Assembly (NCBI GenBank): GCA_964387935.1
Contig: CAYLZN010000129.1
Span: 1-13,821 of the forward strand
Direction of reading: 5' to 3'
DNA length: 13,821 bases
Source of the DNA: CAYLZN01 sp964387935
GTDB lineage: Bacteria; Acidobacteriota; Vicinamibacteria; Vicinamibacterales; JAFNAJ01
Every line of letters starts with the position of its first letter. Position 1 is the first letter of the stretch. The notes under the pieces are model-generated. The model did no database searches, was not told the DNA's origin, and saw only the letters and a program-made list of their open reading frames with translations. Both the position numbers and the translations under genes were made by a program. Below are positions 1 to 6,779 of this stretch, in pieces.

Positions 1-1
1 C

Positions 2-1408
2 CTGGACGAGGGCGCGATTCTGATCGAGACCCGCAAGCTGCCGTCGGTCTCGCTCCCGGAGTCGGTCGCGATCTCGACACGCGTCGAGGAGATCGTCCGT
101 CGTTTTCCGGAGGTGCGCAAGGTCGTCACGAAGATCGGCCGACCGGACCTCGCCACGGAGGCGATGGGCATCTACCAGGGCGACGTCTACGTGAACCTGC
201 ACCCGATCGACGAGTGGACGACGGGGCGCGACAAGGAGGAACTCATCGAGGCGATGGCGGAGGCGCTGCACGACATGCCCGGCGTCGCCTTCAACTTCAC
301 GCAGCCGATGGCCATGCGTGTCGACGAGGTCGTGTCGGGCGTCAAGGCTGACGTCGCGGTGAAGATCTTCGGGCCGGATGCCGCCACCCTGGAGCGCCTG
401 GGCCGCGAGGTCGAGGCCGTGCTCGGCGGCATTCCCGGATCTGCTGACGTGCAGGCCGAAGTGCTGTCCGGGGCCGCGCAGATCGAGATGGTCATCGACC
501 GGGACGCCGCGGCCCGCTACGGGGTCAACGTGGCGCACGTCCAGGAACTGGTCGAGACCGCCATCGGCGGCATCCAGGCGACCGAGGTCCTCGATGGCGC
601 CCGCCGCTTCGCCGTGGTCGTCCGTCTGCCCGAGGCGTCGCGCCGGGACGTGGCCGCCATCGCCTCGCTGACGCTCACTGCGCCCGGCGGCGAGAAGATC
701 CCGCTCTCGCGTGTCGCGCGCGTCAGCGAGACGGTCGCCCCGGAGGCCCTGACCCACGAGAACGGCGAGCGCCGGCTGGTCGTGCAGAGCAACGTCCGCG
801 GCCGGGACGTCGGCAGCTTCGTGGCGGCCGCCCAGGCCGCCATGGCGCGCGTGCCCCTGCCGCCCGGCTACTACCTCGAGTGGGGCGGCCAGTTCGAGAA
901 CCAGCAGCGCGCGACCAGGCGGCTCGCGCTCGTCATCCCGCTGTCGCTGGCGATCATCTTCCTGCTGCTCTTCGTCACGTTCGGCACACTGCGGCAGGCC
1001 TCGCTCGTCATCGCCAACGTGCCCTTCGCGCTGGTGGGCGGGGTCGCCGCGCTGTGGCTCCGAGGGCTCACCCTGAACCTGTCCGCGTCGGTGGGCTTCA
1101 TCGCGCTCTTCGGCGTGGCGGTCCTCAACGGCGTGGTCATGATCAGCGCCATCAACCAGCTCAGGGCGGAAGGCCGGGCGCTGCGCGACGCGGTGCTCAC
1201 CGGCGCGGGCACGCGGCTGAAGCCCGTCCTGATGACCGCACTCGTCGCCGCCTTCGGCTTCATCCCGATGGCCGTGTCGCACGGCGCGGGGGCCGAGGTG
1301 CAGCGGCCGCTGGCCTCGGTCGTCATCGGAGGCATCGTGACCTCGACGCTGCTCACGCTGGTCGTGCTGCCGACGCTGTATGAGATGATTGAGGCGCGCC
1401 GCACCTGA
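2..1408 (+). CDS. CusA/CzcA family heavy-metal efflux RND transporter, C-terminal half (5' partial)
   Basis: Inner-membrane pump subunit of a tripartite RND system that drives metal cations out by proton exchange. The reading frame is open from base 2, so the gene begins before the window; about 468 C-terminal residues of a family usually near 1,040 are present. The first visible residues (LDEGAI, then RKLPSVSLPESV) and the NFTQPMAMRVDEVVSGVKAD stretch are characteristic of the second porter region of the CzcA-like branch. Five hydrophobic segments follow at roughly residues 308-328, 334-354, 361-384, 407-425 and 436-458, matching TM8-TM12. The substrate cannot be fixed because TM4 and most of the binding cleft lie upstream. 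The regulator gene begins 9 bases after the stop, so pump and two-component system are probably co-transcribed. I am sure of the family and unsure of Cu/Ag versus Co/Zn/Cd. Confidence 0.95.
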   Translation: MDEGAILIETRKLPSVSLPESVAISTRVEEIVRRFPEVRKVVTKIGRPDLATEAMGIYQGDVYVNLHPIDEWTTGRDKEELIEAMAEALHDMPGVAFNFTQPMAMRVDEVVSGVKADVAVKIFGPDAATLERLGREVEAVLGGIPGSADVQAEVLSGAAQIEMVIDRDAAARYGVNVAHVQELVETAIGGIQATEVLDGARRFAVVVRLPEASRRDVAAIASLTLTAPGGEKIPLSRVARVSETVAPEALTHENGERRLVVQSNVRGRDVGSFVAAAQAAMARVPLPPGYYLEWGGQFENQQRATRRLALVIPLSLAIIFLLLFVTFGTLRQASLVIANVPFALVGGVAALWLRGLTLNLSASVGFIALFGVAVLNGVVMISAINQLRAEGRALRDAVLTGAGTRLKPVLMTALVAAFGFIPMAVSHGAGAEVQRPLASVVIGGIVTSTLLTLVVLPTLYEMIEARRT

Positions 1409-1417
1409 GGGGCACCC

Positions 1418-2098
1418 ATGCGTGTCCTGCTCGTCGAAGACGACCCGAAGATCAGCCGGTTCCTCGTCAAGGGGCTCCGCGAGGAGCAGCACCTCGTCGA
1501 TCTCGTCGAGGACGGGGTCACCGCCGAGGCCCACGCGCTGGCGCACGAGTACGACATCATCCTGCTGGACCTCATGCTGCCGGGCCTCGACGGGTTCACC
1601 GTGTGCACGCGCCTCCGCACGCAGGGCGTCGATACGCCGATCCTGGTGATCACGGCCCGCGACGAGGTCCCCGATCGGGTCCGGGGCCTCGACCTCGGCG
1701 CCGACGACTACCTGGTGAAGCCATTCGCCTTCGACGAACTCCTCGCGCGCCTGCGCGCCGTGGCCCGCCGCGGACGGGGGCGACAGCTGGCGGCCAGGCT
1801 CGAATACGGCCCCATCGTCCTCGATCCCCGGGACCACGTCGTGACGGTCTCCGGCGAGGTGATGCCGCTCACCGCCACCGAGTACCGCCTGCTCGAGTAT
1901 CTCCTCCGCCGTGCGGAATCGATCGTCTCGCGCGATCAGCTCGCCGAGCACGTCTGGGGCGGCCACTACGACCCCTTTTCGAACGTGGCCGACGTGTACA
2001 TCGGGTACCTGCGCCGCAAGCTCGGATCGGTCGGCGCCTACATCCAGACCGTGCGAGGGCTCGGCTATCTCCTGAAGACGCCGGCCGCGCCCTCATGA
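1418..2098 (+). CDS. OmpR/PhoB-family response regulator (metal-responsive CusR/CopR type)
   Basis: DNA-binding response regulator of 226 residues, a normal length. The N-terminal receiver shows the full active site: acidic pair D8/D9, phosphoacceptor D51 in LLDLMLP, T79 and K101 in the DDYLVKPF motif. The C-terminal winged helix runs from about residue 128 to 222, with the typical TATEYRLLEYLL and VRGLGYLL stretches. The ATG start is supported by a strong Shine-Dalgarno, GAGGGG at 1407-1412, five bases upstream and overlapping the stop codon of the pump gene. The histidine kinase starts 10 bases after the stop. The order pump, regulator, kinase suggests it activates its own metal-efflux operon; this is inferred from context and family, since no operator can be seen in the window. 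Confidence 0.95.
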   Translation: MRVLLVEDDPKISRFLVKGLREEQHLVDLVEDGVTAEAHALAHEYDIILLDLMLPGLDGFTVCTRLRTQGVDTPILVITARDEVPDRVRGLDLGADDYLVKPFAFDELLARLRAVARRGRGRQLAARLEYGPIVLDPRDHVVTVSGEVMPLTATEYRLLEYLLRRAESIVSRDQLAEHVWGGHYDPFSNVADVYIGYLRRKLGSVGAYIQTVRGLGYLLKTPAAPS

Positions 2099-2108
2099 GC
2101 CGCCCCCC

Positions 2109-3614
2109 ATGCGCCGTCCTCTCTCGTTCCGGGCCCGCCTGACCCTCCGGTGGACCACCGCGTTCGGCCTCCTGCTCGCCGGGGCGCTGGGCGTCGTCTA
2201 CCTGGGATCGCGGGCGTACGCCTACCACGACCTCGACGGTCAGATCCGGACCGTCGCGGCCACCGAACTGGCCTCGTCGATGGACGGTGAGGCCGTGCAC
2301 CTGCACGACTTCCCGCTCGAATCGCTGGGCACCGCCGACTTCGCCGGCAAATTCGCGCAGCTCTACGACGGCGAGGGGCGGCTCCTCGACGAGTCGCCGA
2401 CCGTGCGCGGAACGGGGTTCAGGCTCGAGGCTGCCGTCATGGCCGCCGCCCTGCGTGGCGAGGCCCCGCTCGTGACCGTCGCCGTGGGGTCCCGCCACGG
2501 TCGGATGGCGGCCCTGCGAGCCACGAGGGATGGCGCCGAATACGTCCTGGCCGTGGGCCTGTTCACCAACCATCTCGAGGCCGCGCTCCGTCGCCTCGCA
2601 TGGCTGCTGTCGCTCGTCTGGCTCGGGTCGGTGGCGGTGACCACGGCCATCGGCTACGCGCTCGCGTCGCGCGCGCTGGCGCCCATCGCCCGGATCACAG
2701 AGCAGGCGGCCACCGTGGCCCGCGGCGACTTCAGCGCCCGCCTGGATCCCCCGCGCACCGACGACGAGATCGGCCGGATGACGAGGCTGCTGAACGAGAT
2801 GCTGGAGCGCCTGCAAGGGGCGATCGAGGCCAACCGGCGATTCGCCGCAGACGCGTCCCACGAGCTGCGCAGCCCGCTGACGGCGATGGCGGGCGAGATC
2901 GACGTGGCGCTCAAACGTGCACGGCCGGCGGCCGAATACCGCGAAACGCTGTCGGTCGTGCGCGAGCGCCTCACCGAGCTCGCCACGATCGCCGACAACC
3001 TCATGCTCCTCGTACGTGCGCAAGAACGGAAGCCCGAGGCCCTCCTCAAGGAGGTCCCCCTCCGGCCCCTGGTGGACGCCTCCGCGGCGCGTGTCGCGCC
3101 GCTGGCCCGCGCTCGCGCGATCGCCATTCGCCTGGAGGCGTTTCCCGATCTCGTGGCGTACGGCGACGCGGCGCTGCTCGCCCGGGTCCTCGACAACCTG
3201 ATGGTCAACGCCGTTCAGTACAACCGGGATGCCGGCGAGGTCGTCGTCCGTGGGCAGCTCGAGGAGACGGCCGCGGATGCCTGGGAAGCCTGTCAGGCCG
3301 TCGTCACGGTGAGCGACTGCGGACCCGGCATCCCGCCGGACGAATGGGAGCGGATCTTCGATCGCTTCCACCGCCTGGACCAGTCCCGGTCGCGCCGCAC
3401 CGGGGGCTCAGGCCTCGGGCTGTCGATCAGCCGGGCCATCGTCAGCCTGTGCAAGGGCAGCATCCACGTCCTGCAGTCGTCGGACCAGGGCACCACGTTC
3501 GAAGTGCGCCTGCCGGGGCGACGCGGGATGTCCGCGGCGTGCTCCGCCGATCTGGTCGAGCGCGCGGACCGCCCGCTCGAGACCCCCGCAGATCGCCTCG
3601 GGTCCGTTCTTTGA
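2109..3614 (+). CDS. Membrane sensor histidine kinase of the metal-efflux two-component system
   Basis: Sensor kinase of 501 residues, likely partner of the regulator just upstream. Domains in order: TM1 about 15-38, a periplasmic sensor region about 40-160, TM2 about 163-188, HAMP about 189-240, HisKA with the H-box FAADASHELRSPLTAM (phospho-His H251), then HATPase with N-box LDNLMVNAVQYN (N363, N367), G1 box DCGPGI (D403, G405, G407), F-box around IFDRFHRLD (417-424) and G2 GGSGLGLS (432-439). All catalytic motifs are intact. The last 30 residues after the RLPG strand form an unconserved tail. The start has no clear Shine-Dalgarno, so translational coupling to the regulator is likely. Family resemblance is to CusS/CopS/IrlS metal sensors, but the ligand is inferred only from the neighbouring pump. 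The stop codon lies inside the -35 box of the next gene's promoter. Confidence 0.94.
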   Translation: MRRPLSFRARLTLRWTTAFGLLLAGALGVVYLGSRAYAYHDLDGQIRTVAATELASSMDGEAVHLHDFPLESLGTADFAGKFAQLYDGEGRLLDESPTVRGTGFRLEAAVMAAALRGEAPLVTVAVGSRHGRMAALRATRDGAEYVLAVGLFTNHLEAALRRLAWLLSLVWLGSVAVTTAIGYALASRALAPIARITEQAATVARGDFSARLDPPRTDDEIGRMTRLLNEMLERLQGAIEANRRFAADASHELRSPLTAMAGEIDVALKRARPAAEYRETLSVVRERLTELATIADNLMLLVRAQERKPEALLKEVPLRPLVDASAARVAPLARARAIAIRLEAFPDLVAYGDAALLARVLDNLMVNAVQYNRDAGEVVVRGQLEETAADAWEACQAVVTVSDCGPGIPPDEWERIFDRFHRLDQSRSRRTGGSGLGLSISRAIVSLCKGSIHVLQSSDQGTTFEVRLPGRRGMSAACSADLVERADRPLETPADRLGSVL

Positions 3615-3646
3615 CAGCCAGCCGGGGTACTGTCAGGATTCCCTGA
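3611..3646 (+). promoter_or_regulatory. Sigma70-type promoter giving a near-leaderless transcript
   Basis: A perfect TTGACA -35 at 3611-3616, a 17-base spacer, then an extended -10: TG at 3631-3632 and CAGGAT at 3634-3639. A start point seven bases after the -10 falls on the ATG at 3646, so the mRNA would have essentially no leader. The -35 contains the TGA stop of the histidine kinase. AGGA at 3635-3638 could instead act as a Shine-Dalgarno if transcripts read through from upstream; the two readings are not exclusive. The same CTGT(C/T)AGGATTCCC string precedes the gene at 10800. Confidence 0.6.
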
Positions 3647-4725
3647 TGATGTTCCCGGAAGGCTCCCGCAGTCGTCTCGTCATGGCCGCCGTCGCTGGTG
3701 CCCTCGTCGCCGCGGGTGTGGCGCTGATTCTCGCGCGGGAAGCGCCGGCCGACGCGGCCCAGACACAGCCGGCCGCTCCTGCGAAGTCCGGAGCGGTCGC
3801 CACGGTGGAGGGCCAGGTCATCACGGTCGAGGAACTCGACGGAGCCATCAGCGCGGAGCTGTCGAAGCTCGAAGACGACATCTACAACCTCCGGAAGAAC
3901 CGCCTCGACGGGCTGATCGGGGAGAAGCTCCTCGCCCGCGAAGCGGCCGCGCGCGGCGTGGACGTCCAGCAACTGATCGCGACCGAGGTGGCGGCAAAGG
4001 CGGGGTCGGTGACCGACGAGGAAGTCAACGCCTTCTTCGAGGCCAACAAGGCACGGCTGCCGAGCCGGCCGGACATCAAGGACCAGATCCGGCAGTATCT
4101 GCTCAACCAGAAGACCCAGGCACGCGGGCAGGCCTACGTCGCCGAGCTGCGGTCCCGGGCCAAGGTGGATGTGAACCTGCCCACGCCGCCTGTCCGCCGC
4201 GCCACGCTCGACATCGACGGTGCGCCCATCCGCGGCGACCGGAATGCCCCGGTTACCATCGTGGAGTTCACCGATTTCCACTGCCCGTTCTGCAAGCGCG
4301 TGCAGCCGACGCTGCTTCAGATCCTGGAGAAGTACCCGGGCAAGGTCCGCCTGGTCTTCAAGGACCTTCCCCTCGACAGCCTGCACCCGCAGGCGCGCAA
4401 GGTGTCGGAGGCGGCGTCCTGTGCCAACGACCAGAACAGGTTCTGGGAGTTCCACGACCGGATCTTCGAGGGCGCGCCCGATGCCTCTCCGGAGCACCTG
4501 CGCAGGCTGGCGACCGACGCGGGCCTGGACGTGGCGGCCTTCGAGCAGTGCCTGCAGAGTGGCAAGCACCAGGCGCGCATCCAGGCCGGCGTCGAGCTCG
4601 GCTCGAGCCTCGGGATCACCGGAACTCCGGCCTTCTTCATCAACGGACGGCCGCTCTCCGGCGCCCAGCCGTTCGAGGCCTTCGTCAAGATCATCGACGA
4701 AGAATTGCAGTTGGGGGCGAAGTAG
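3646..4725 (+). CDS. Exported SurA_N-like / DsbA-like thioredoxin fusion protein
   Basis: 359-residue envelope protein. A hydrophobic segment at about 11-30, followed by an Ala/Pro-rich linker, is a signal anchor or signal peptide. Residues about 50-175 resemble the SurA/parvulin N-terminal chaperone domain (AVATVEGQVITVEELD, then LIGEKLLAREA), but no PPIase domain follows. Residues about 187-355 are a DsbA-like thioredoxin fold: FTDFHCPFCKRVQP with the CPFC redox pair at C213/C216, and the cis-proline loop TGTPAFFING (P328). A second cysteine pair (C259, C302) may form a structural disulfide. The expected role is thiol-disulfide exchange on exported proteins, with the N-terminal domain holding clients; this is inferred. 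Tandem ATGs at 3646 and 3649 leave the exact start uncertain by one residue. It follows the metal-efflux operon by 31 bases but has its own promoter. Confidence 0.88.
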   Translation: MMFPEGSRSRLVMAAVAGALVAAGVALILAREAPADAAQTQPAAPAKSGAVATVEGQVITVEELDGAISAELSKLEDDIYNLRKNRLDGLIGEKLLAREAAARGVDVQQLIATEVAAKAGSVTDEEVNAFFEANKARLPSRPDIKDQIRQYLLNQKTQARGQAYVAELRSRAKVDVNLPTPPVRRATLDIDGAPIRGDRNAPVTIVEFTDFHCPFCKRVQPTLLQILEKYPGKVRLVFKDLPLDSLHPQARKVSEAASCANDQNRFWEFHDRIFEGAPDASPEHLRRLATDAGLDVAAFEQCLQSGKHQARIQAGVELGSSLGITGTPAFFINGRPLSGAQPFEAFVKIIDEELQLGAK

Positions 4726-4760
4726 CGGCGACGTCGCGGCCGGGTGGAGCGGCTGCGGGA

Positions 4761-6083
4761 TCAATCGCGCGGAGACGGCGCCTCGTCCGTCCGTGCCACG
4801 AGCACCTTGTCCACGCGGCGACCGTCCATGTCGACGACCTCGAACCGGAAGCCCTCCCACGTGAACCGGTCACCCGTGCGGGCCACGCGCGCCAGACGGG
4901 TCATCACGAAGCCTGCCAGCGTGTGGTAGGTCCCGGCCTCGTCGGCCGGAGGCGCCGGCAGGGCGGCTTCGCGCACCAGGTCGTCCATCGACGCCGTGCC
5001 GTCCACGAGCCAGCTCCCGTCGTCCCGCTGATGGATGGGCCCAGGCTCCTGGCTCGGTTCAGCCGGCATCTCGCCGACGAGGCCCTCGAGAATGTCGGTG
5101 GACGTGACCAGACCCTCGATGGCCCCGTACTCGTCGAGCACGAGCGCCACGTGCACGTGCGTGGACCTGAACTGCTCGAGCAACTGGAAGACGGAGAGCG
5201 TTGCGGGCACGTACACCGGCGGTCTGAGCAGGGTGCGTAGATCAACGGGCGATCCTGCCAGCTTCCGCGCGAGCAGTTCCTCGGCATGCACGATGCCGAG
5301 GACCGTGTCGAGGCTGCCGTCGCACACCAGCACCCGGGGGTGCCTGGTGTCTGCCACGTGCTTCTGCAGCGCCTCGAGCCCTTCGTTGACATCGAGCCAC
5401 TCGATCTCGTGACGCGGCGTCATGATCGACTGGACGCGACGATCCCCCAGCAGGAACACCTGCTCGACGATCTTCTGCTCGACGGGCTCGACCTCGCCAG
5501 ACACCGTGGCCTGCTTGATGAGCGCTCGGATCTCCTCCTCGGTCACGTGGTGATCCGCGGCTTCGATCCGGAACAGCTTCAGCACGAGGGTGGTGGACAG
5601 GCTCAACAGCGAAACGACGGGGTTCGCGAATCGGGCGATCGCGGCCAGCGGGGCCGCGACGGCCCCGGCGATGCCCTCCGGGTTCGACAGTGCGATGGCC
5701 TTCGGCACGAGTTCCCCGATGATCAGGGAACAGTACGTGATGACCGAGACCACGAGGACGAGTGCGAGCGCTTCGGCGTAGGGGGCGAGGATGGGGAACT
5801 GCGCGAGCCACTCCGCCACACTGGACGCCAGCGTCGCTCCGCCGAACGCACCGGCAAAGATGCCGATCAACGTGATCCCGACCTGGACGGTCGAGAGGAA
5901 CTGCGTGGGATTCTGCGCCAGCTTCAGCGCCGCTGACGCCCTGGCGTCGCCCTCCTCGGCGCGCTGCTGGAGGCGGATCTTGCGCGCCGAGACCACGGCG
6001 ATTTCCGCCATCGCGAATACGCCGTTGGCGACCAGCAGCAGGAGGATGATGAGGATCTCGGTGGTCACGTCGGCCGCGACCAT
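4761..6083 (-). CDS. CNNM/CorC (HlyC, TlyC) family DUF21-CBS membrane protein
   Basis: 440-residue integral membrane protein of the family annotated as hemolysin-like or CorC/CNNM transporters, linked to magnesium or other cation export. The DUF21 transmembrane domain covers about 7-195, starting with the typical ANGVFAMAEIAVVSARK and including the GELVPKAIAL motif (123-132). A tandem CBS pair lies at about 215-335 (IMTPRHEIEWLD, then LVLDEYGAIEGLVTSTDILE), and a CorC_HlyC domain at about 350-430 (DGSWLVDGTASMDDL, TLAGFVMTRL). Length and order are normal. The ATG at 6083 has no good Shine-Dalgarno; a GTG at 6068 (VTTEILIILLLL) would give an N-terminus closer to relatives. It converges on the thioredoxin fusion with 35 bases between and no recognisable terminator. 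The cation and direction are not shown by sequence. Confidence 0.93.
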   Translation of the reverse strand: MVAADVTTEILIILLLLVANGVFAMAEIAVVSARKIRLQQRAEEGDARASAALKLAQNPTQFLSTVQVGITLIGIFAGAFGGATLASSVAEWLAQFPILAPYAEALALVLVVSVITYCSLIIGELVPKAIALSNPEGIAGAVAAPLAAIARFANPVVSLLSLSTTLVLKLFRIEAADHHVTEEEIRALIKQATVSGEVEPVEQKIVEQVFLLGDRRVQSIMTPRHEIEWLDVNEGLEALQKHVADTRHPRVLVCDGSLDTVLGIVHAEELLARKLAGSPVDLRTLLRPPVYVPATLSVFQLLEQFRSTHVHVALVLDEYGAIEGLVTSTDILEGLVGEMPAEPSQEPGPIHQRDDGSWLVDGTASMDDLVREAALPAPPADEAGTYHTLAGFVMTRLARVARTGDRFTWEGFRFEVVDMDGRRVDKVLVARTDEAPSPRD

Positions 6084-6088
6084 CTTAT

Positions 6089-6211
6089 CTCAGTGCTTCG
6101 ATTCGCAAATACGGCGACGTGTCGCGGGCCCGCCGCGTCGCCGTATTGCTCACTCAGCACTGAGTCCTGAGTGAACGACACGTCACAGGATTCGTGAATC
6201 GAAGGACTCAG
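6089..6211. repeat. Nested inverted-repeat spacer with a long hairpin
   Basis: Outer arms 6089-6104 and 6196-6211 pair at 14 of 16 positions, with an unbroken 9-base core at 6096-6104/6196-6204. Inside is a perfect 12-base hairpin, AATACGGCGACG at 6108-6119 against 6136-6147, whose centre holds the palindrome GCGGGCCCGC. A third element, ACTCAG-CA-CTGAGT, sits at 6152-6165. The right outer arm covers the stop codon of the DUF1858 gene and the left arm ends 6 bases before the CNNM start. It may terminate the DUF438 operon or be a small remnant element; there is no U-tract typical of intrinsic terminators. Confidence 0.6.
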
Positions 6212-6768
6212 GCGTCGCGGGTGACGGACACCTGGACCCGTCCATCCGCTGCCGTGCCGACCTCGCACCGGTAGCCCTGAGCCCGCAGTTTCTCGAGCAG
6301 CGGTACCGGCTCGAACGAGACCCGGATGGTCAGGACCTCGCCGGGCTGCAGCGTGGCCGCCGCGTCGAACACCGGCTTGATGGGCACGGCGCCGGTCTCG
6401 AGCATCGCGTCGGCGTCGATCAGCCGGGCCGAAGGCTGCGACGGCTGGCTCGAGGCCGGACCTCCGGCGTGGCAGAGGGGCTGGGCGGCGGCCCGGGCCT
6501 CGACCGGGGCGCCGGCGGCCCCGTGCGGGATCCCGGCGTCGTCCACGGGCTGGCCGGCCGCGCGGCGAAGGGTGATGATGAGGTCGCGCACCGGAAGGCC
6601 GGCAATGCCCGCGGCCTGCTCCAGCGTGGCGACGCGGGCGATGGTGCGCCGCAGCACTGGACTCCGAAGCTTCTGGAAGGCCGGCGCCTGCGCGATGAGC
6701 ACCGGCTCCAGCTCGGGCCAGTTCGCGAGCAGTTCGGCGACTTTGGTGGTCGGGTTGATCTGCGGCAT
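6208..6768 (-). CDS. DUF1858 - DUF2249-like domain protein
   Basis: 186-residue cytoplasmic protein. Residues about 3-70 match a DUF1858 domain (INPTTKVAELLANWPELEPVL, then TLEQAAGIAGLPVRDLIITL), the fold also found at the N-terminus of ScdA-like proteins, but without the usual Cys motif. An Ala/Pro/Ser-rich linker (about 80-113) leads to a C-terminal DUF2249-like, TusA-related domain (about 114-184; LQPGEVLTIRVSFEPVPLLEKL). The frame stays open far upstream to 7407, but that part runs across the DUF438 gene in another frame. The true start is the ATG at 6768, with GAGGG eight bases upstream, 11 bases after the stop of the DUF438 gene; the two form an operon. Function is not established; pairing with a hemerythrin/PAS protein suggests a redox or NO-related role. 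Confidence 0.82.
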   Translation of the reverse strand: MPQINPTTKVAELLANWPELEPVLIAQAPAFQKLRSPVLRRTIARVATLEQAAGIAGLPVRDLIITLRRAAGQPVDDAGIPHGAAGAPVEARAAAQPLCHAGGPASSQPSQPSARLIDADAMLETGAVPIKPVFDAAATLQPGEVLTIRVSFEPVPLLEKLRAQGYRCEVGTAADGRVQVSVTRDA

Positions 6769-6779
6769 CGTCACGGCCC

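Noticed and set aside
1869..3371. 500-codon minus-strand open frame opposite the regulator and histidine kinase
   Set aside because: The sense strand encodes complete, motif-perfect two-component proteins; the antisense translation has no recognisable domain.
3442..4760. Long minus-strand open frame across the thioredoxin fusion
   Set aside because: Antisense shadow of a gene with CPFC and TGTP motifs in the sense frame; no domain seen.
4726..4760. Bidirectional terminator between the convergent thioredoxin and CNNM genes
   Set aside because: Only a loopless 10-base palindrome (4728-4737) and no T-run on either strand.
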